This document shows, in pieces, positions 18,803-21,606 of a stretch of DNA of 21,606 nucleotides (the first letter of the stretch is position 1; each line of letters begins with the position of its first letter). This stretch comes from Parvularia atlantis (lineage: Eukaryota; Opisthokonta; Rotosphaerida): NCBI GenBank assembly GCA_943704415.1, contig CALSCO010000129.1, forward strand, positions 1 to 21,606, in the 5' to 3' direction. The translations under genes and the position numbers were made by a program. Below the pieces are notes generated by a model. The model did not search any database. It saw only the letters and a list, made by a program, of their open reading frames with translations, and had not been told where the DNA came from.

Positions 18803-21122
18803 ATGGCCGACACCACCGCCAGCGCCGCGCCCTCGCTCGACGCGCTCGCCGGCTCCTTAGACGTACTTGTCCACACCGCACACAAGCCCGCGGCTGCCGA
18901 CGGCGCGCCGGCCGAGCACCAGCCCAAGCCGTACGAGCGCTGGGTCGTCCTGGGCATCTCGTGCATTGGCGGCCTGCTCGCGGCCATCCAGTCGAGCGCG
19001 CTCATCATCGCCTTCCCAAAGCTGATCGAGGAGCTGCAGGCGTCCATCGCCACGATCATCTGGGTGCTGCTCTCGTTCCTCCTCGTCGTCTCGGCCATCG
19101 TGCCCGTGACCGGTGCGCGCCGCGGCGACTGACCCTGCCAGTGGCTGCGCGTCGTCCTCACTCTGCGCCGCGTGCAGGCAAGCTCGGCGACATCTTTGGC
19201 CAGCAACTGCTCTTCAACTTTGGGTTCTTGTTCTTCACGATCGCGTCGCTGCTCAGCGGCTTTGCGCAGCTCAACGAGCACGGCACGGACCTCATCGGCT
19301 ATCGCTGCGTCCTCGGCATCGGCGGCACGTTCCTCTTCTCCAACTCGGTCGCGATCATCACCAAGTGCGTCGCGCACCCCCGCATTCGCCTCGCACGCAG
19401 CGCGCTCACGCCGCCGCCCGCGCGCGCCAGTGTCTTTGCGCCGTACGGCCAGGTCGGCATCGCGCAGGTGCGCCGCGTCCCGCGCCGTGCCGCGCGCGCG
19501 TTGCTGACGCCTCGTTCCAGGGCGCGTTCCAGATCGCCTTCGCCGCGGGCTCCGTGCTCGGCCCGGTCATCGGCGGCGCCTTTGCCGAGCTCGACTACCG
19601 CTGGATCTTCTGGGTGCGCGCCGCACGTGCCGCGTGCCGCGTGCACTGACCCCGCCCAGTTTAACGTGCCGCCGGCCGCGCTGTGCACGCTGCTCGGGTT
19701 CATGTACATCCGCAACCCGCCCTGGACCAAGAAGGAGACGTTCTGGGAGCTCGTACGCCGGTTCGACTACATCGGCTCGCTGCTGCTGATCGCGTTCCTC
19801 ACGCTGTGCGGCGCCGCGTGCGGCCTGTGCGGCCGGTGCTGACGCCAGACGCGCCGCGCTGCGCAGTATCATCCTCGCGCTCACGCAGGCCGTCGTGCCC
19901 GACCCGATGCTGTCGTCCACGGCCGGCCTGACGTGCCTCGTCGTCTTTGGCGCGCTCGCGCTGGTGCGTGTGGCGCGTTTGTGCACGGGCACGTGGATGA
20001 CAGCGCGCGCCGCAGGTGCTCTTCTGCCTGCATGAGCGCTACTGGGCGCCGTTCCCCGTGATCCACCTGAGCATCTTCACCAACCGCGTCTTCACCCTGT
20101 CGACGCTGGCGTCGGTCATGAGCTCGTTCGCGCGCGGCAACGTGACCTGTGCGTGCTCGGCGTGTGCGCCTGTGCTCGTGCTCGTGCTCATCCCGCTCAA
20201 CGCAGACGGCATGATCTTCTTCCTCCAGGGCCCGTACGGCGAGGGTGCGCGCGCCCACGTCTCCGTCCTTGCACGCTCACGGCCAGCCCGAGCGCAGACC
20301 CGCTCACAGCCGGCATTCAGCTCATCCCGCTGGGCCTCGGCATCATCCTCACGGGCCTGTTTAGCGGCATCCTCGCGGACCGGGTGCGTGCGCACGAATG
20401 GGCCCGCCGCGCGCGCGCACACTGACGGGTCGCGGGCCTCAGGTTGGCGTGCGCCTGCTCTGCGTCGTCGGCCCGATCATCAGCGCCGTTGGCACCATCG
20501 GCCTCGCCGTGATCGAGCCTGGCGTCAACTACTGGCTGATCGCGTTTGCGCTGTTTGTCGTGGGCCTCGGCAACGGCATCTTTGTGCGTCACGTCGGGCT
20601 GTGCCTCACAGCAGCTGACCGTGCGTGCGCGCGCAGAACTCGCCCAACGGTGTCGCGGGCCTGCTGTCGGTGCAGCCGAACGAGCGCGGCGTCGCATCCG
20701 GCATCCGCCTGTGCCTCTCATTCCTGCCGCAGATGGTCGGCATCGTTATCACGGTACGCGCTCCTTCTCTTGCCTGCGCGCCTGCCGAGCCTGACGCGCC
20801 GCCGGCCGCAGTTTGCGCTCATCCTGAACTCGCTCACGTACGAGGTGCGCTCGCCGCGGCCACTTCAGCAGTGCGCGCTCACAGCGACGCACAGGAGCTG
20901 CTCGTGCTCTTCATCTACGGCGGCGGCGGCCTGTCGGACGCGGCCATCGGCAGCTTCATGCGCGCGGTGCACATCGTCTTCTGGATCACCTTCGCGGCCT
21001 TTGTCGTCGCCGCCGTCCTTTCGTTCTTCATCCCGTCGTCGTTCAAGCCGTCCATCCGCACCATCACCACCGCCCGCCCCGACGTCGAGCTCGCCGCCGT
21101 CGCCGCGCAGACCGAGCCGTGA
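18803..21122 (+). CDS. Major facilitator transporter, DHA2 (drug:H+ antiporter, 14-helix) type
   Basis: Thirteen exons: 18803-19112, 19178-19364, 19431-19467, 19521-19613, 19660-19817, 19867-19963, 20016-20148, 20206-20244, 20298-20383, 20443-20583, 20637-20753, 20812-20844 and 20895-21122; 552 residues, a normal length. Helix 1 begins WVVLGISCIGGLLA. Motif A between helices 2 and 3 is GKLGDIFGQQ, restored across intron 1. The family segment GAFQIAFAAGSVLGPVIGGA (motif C, antiporter type) and DYRWIFWFNVP follow, then RGNVTYGMIFFLQGPYGEDP and GIQLIPLGLGIILTG, with a last helix before FIPSSF. The N-terminal ~45 residues are cytosolic and low-complexity. Such proteins export drugs or toxins, or move basic amino acids or siderophores, by proton exchange; the substrate cannot be told here. 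Most introns are 46-66 nt and start GTGCG; intron 11 starts GTACGC. Confidence 0.92.
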
Positions 21123-21391
21123 GCGCGATGTGTATAGCACGCCGAGTGCATGAGCCAAGGCTGAGACAAACCACTCCACCGTAGAGACCTTTTCGCGCTT
21201 AATGAAGCAAAGTACGCACTTCTCTCCATTTTCTCTTTTCCGTCTGCGCACTCTGCTCCAGTGAGCGATTCCGCTTTGTTTGCTTTTGCACAAAATAATG
21301 TTTGCAATTCGGCTTTACAGGTGCGTATCAAAGTGCGCGCCTTGTGTCTTTCCAAGCATGATGAACCATTATGCTATTCTGATCTGCAAAC
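21123..21391. other. Low-GC flank of the IS607-type element
   Basis: Right after the transporter stop the composition falls: 25 of the 60 bases at 21181-21240 are G or C, against well over two thirds in the genes. No gene is evident. The left end of the inserted element should lie in this stretch. IS607 elements have no terminal inverted repeats and make no target duplication, so the border cannot be set from one copy. Confidence 0.6.
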
Positions 21392-21606
21392 ATGTCTGCA
21401 TCAACGATCCTATCAGGCGAAGCGCTATGGGGTCTCCAATACGACACTACAACGGTGGCACCGCCTCGGCAAGGTGGAGTGTATGCGCACGGTCGGGCAA
21501 TGTCGCCGGTACAACTGAACCTCGACGACGTTCGTGTTCTCTTCCAAGACCAGACGCCCGTCACGGCAAGCAACGCCAACAAGAAGACGATCTGCTACGC
21601 TCGCGT
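21392..21606 (+). mobile_element. tnpA: IS607-type transposase (serine recombinase) 5' part, cut by window edge, two frame breaks
   Basis: TnpA of IS607 moves the element with a serine-recombinase reaction and binds DNA with a MerR-like helix-turn-helix. Here ATG 21392 opens MSASTILSGEA; the next frame continues KRYGVSNTTLQRWHRLGKVE and CMRTVGQCRRYN; the original frame resumes LDDVRVLF and ends NKKTICYARV. This matches the family order: YLS-GEA, (K)xxGVSxxTLxRWxxxGK, RTxGGxRRY, then YARVSS of the catalytic domain. The window ends one codon before the expected catalytic Ser. Frame changes near 21417-21426 and 21513-21518 (where an in-frame TGA appears) mean this copy is decayed or the assembly has errors. 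There is no sign of introns. Low GC against a very GC-rich host suggests transfer. The element may also carry a TnpB/Fanzor gene beyond the edge. Confidence 0.82.

Overview
The window comes from a eukaryotic nuclear genome that is very GC-rich and compact. The evidence is a set of conserved eukaryotic genes (mitochondrial uS17, Qcr9, mitochondrial-type pyrophosphatase, ADAT3-like deaminase subunit, acyl-CoA-binding protein, a membrane-tethered bZIP factor), and most of them become readable only after removing short introns. I modelled 54 introns of 46-78 nt. Forty-six start with GTGCG, and most have CTGAC or CTCAC shortly before a terminal CAG. No bacterial operon logic or ribosome binding site is visible. 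The CREB3/ATF6-like tethered bZIP and the C2-protein architecture suggest a unicellular eukaryote, perhaps a protist or early-diverging fungus near opisthokonts. I cannot name the species.

Layout, left to right: a leucine-rich-repeat protein (+, 156-1313); a C2H2 zinc-finger protein (-, 1492-3556, 4 exons); O-acetylhomoserine sulfhydrylase (+, 3969-5607, 6 exons); Qcr9 (-, 5819-6110, 3 exons); a weak candidate small gene (-, about 6344-6651); mitochondrial uS17 (+, 6894-7237, 2 exons); inorganic pyrophosphatase (-, 7291-8220, 3 exons); an unrecognised low-complexity protein (+, 8485-9658, 4 exons); a three-C2-domain protein with an acylation-type N-terminus (-, 9838-13047, 11 exons); a tethered bZIP (+, 13507-14878, 2 exons); an ADAT3-like protein (-, 14914-15861, 2 exons); ACBP (-, 16031-16481, 4 exons); an alpha/beta hydrolase of the hormone-sensitive-lipase type (+, 16525-18599, 12 exons including one of 20 nt and one of 6 nt); and a DHA2-type MFS transporter (+, 18803-21122, 13 exons). 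Neighbours mostly alternate in direction. Convergent ends are 35-212 nt apart and divergent starts are 43-460 nt apart. The genes do not form one pathway; this is ordinary housekeeping and accessory chromosome sequence.

The exception is the right edge. After the transporter the base composition drops sharply, and the last ~215 bases encode the start of an IS607-type transposase: a MerR-like helix-turn-helix followed by the first residues of a serine-recombinase domain. The window stops one codon before the expected catalytic serine. In eukaryotes, IS607-type elements can carry a Fanzor (TnpB-like) RNA-guided nuclease gene beside the transposase, so the sequence just past base 21606 is the most interesting place to look. 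The copy seen here carries two apparent frame breaks.

All exon models were built by hand from splice motifs, frame arithmetic and remembered family consensus; none has been tested against transcripts or databases.
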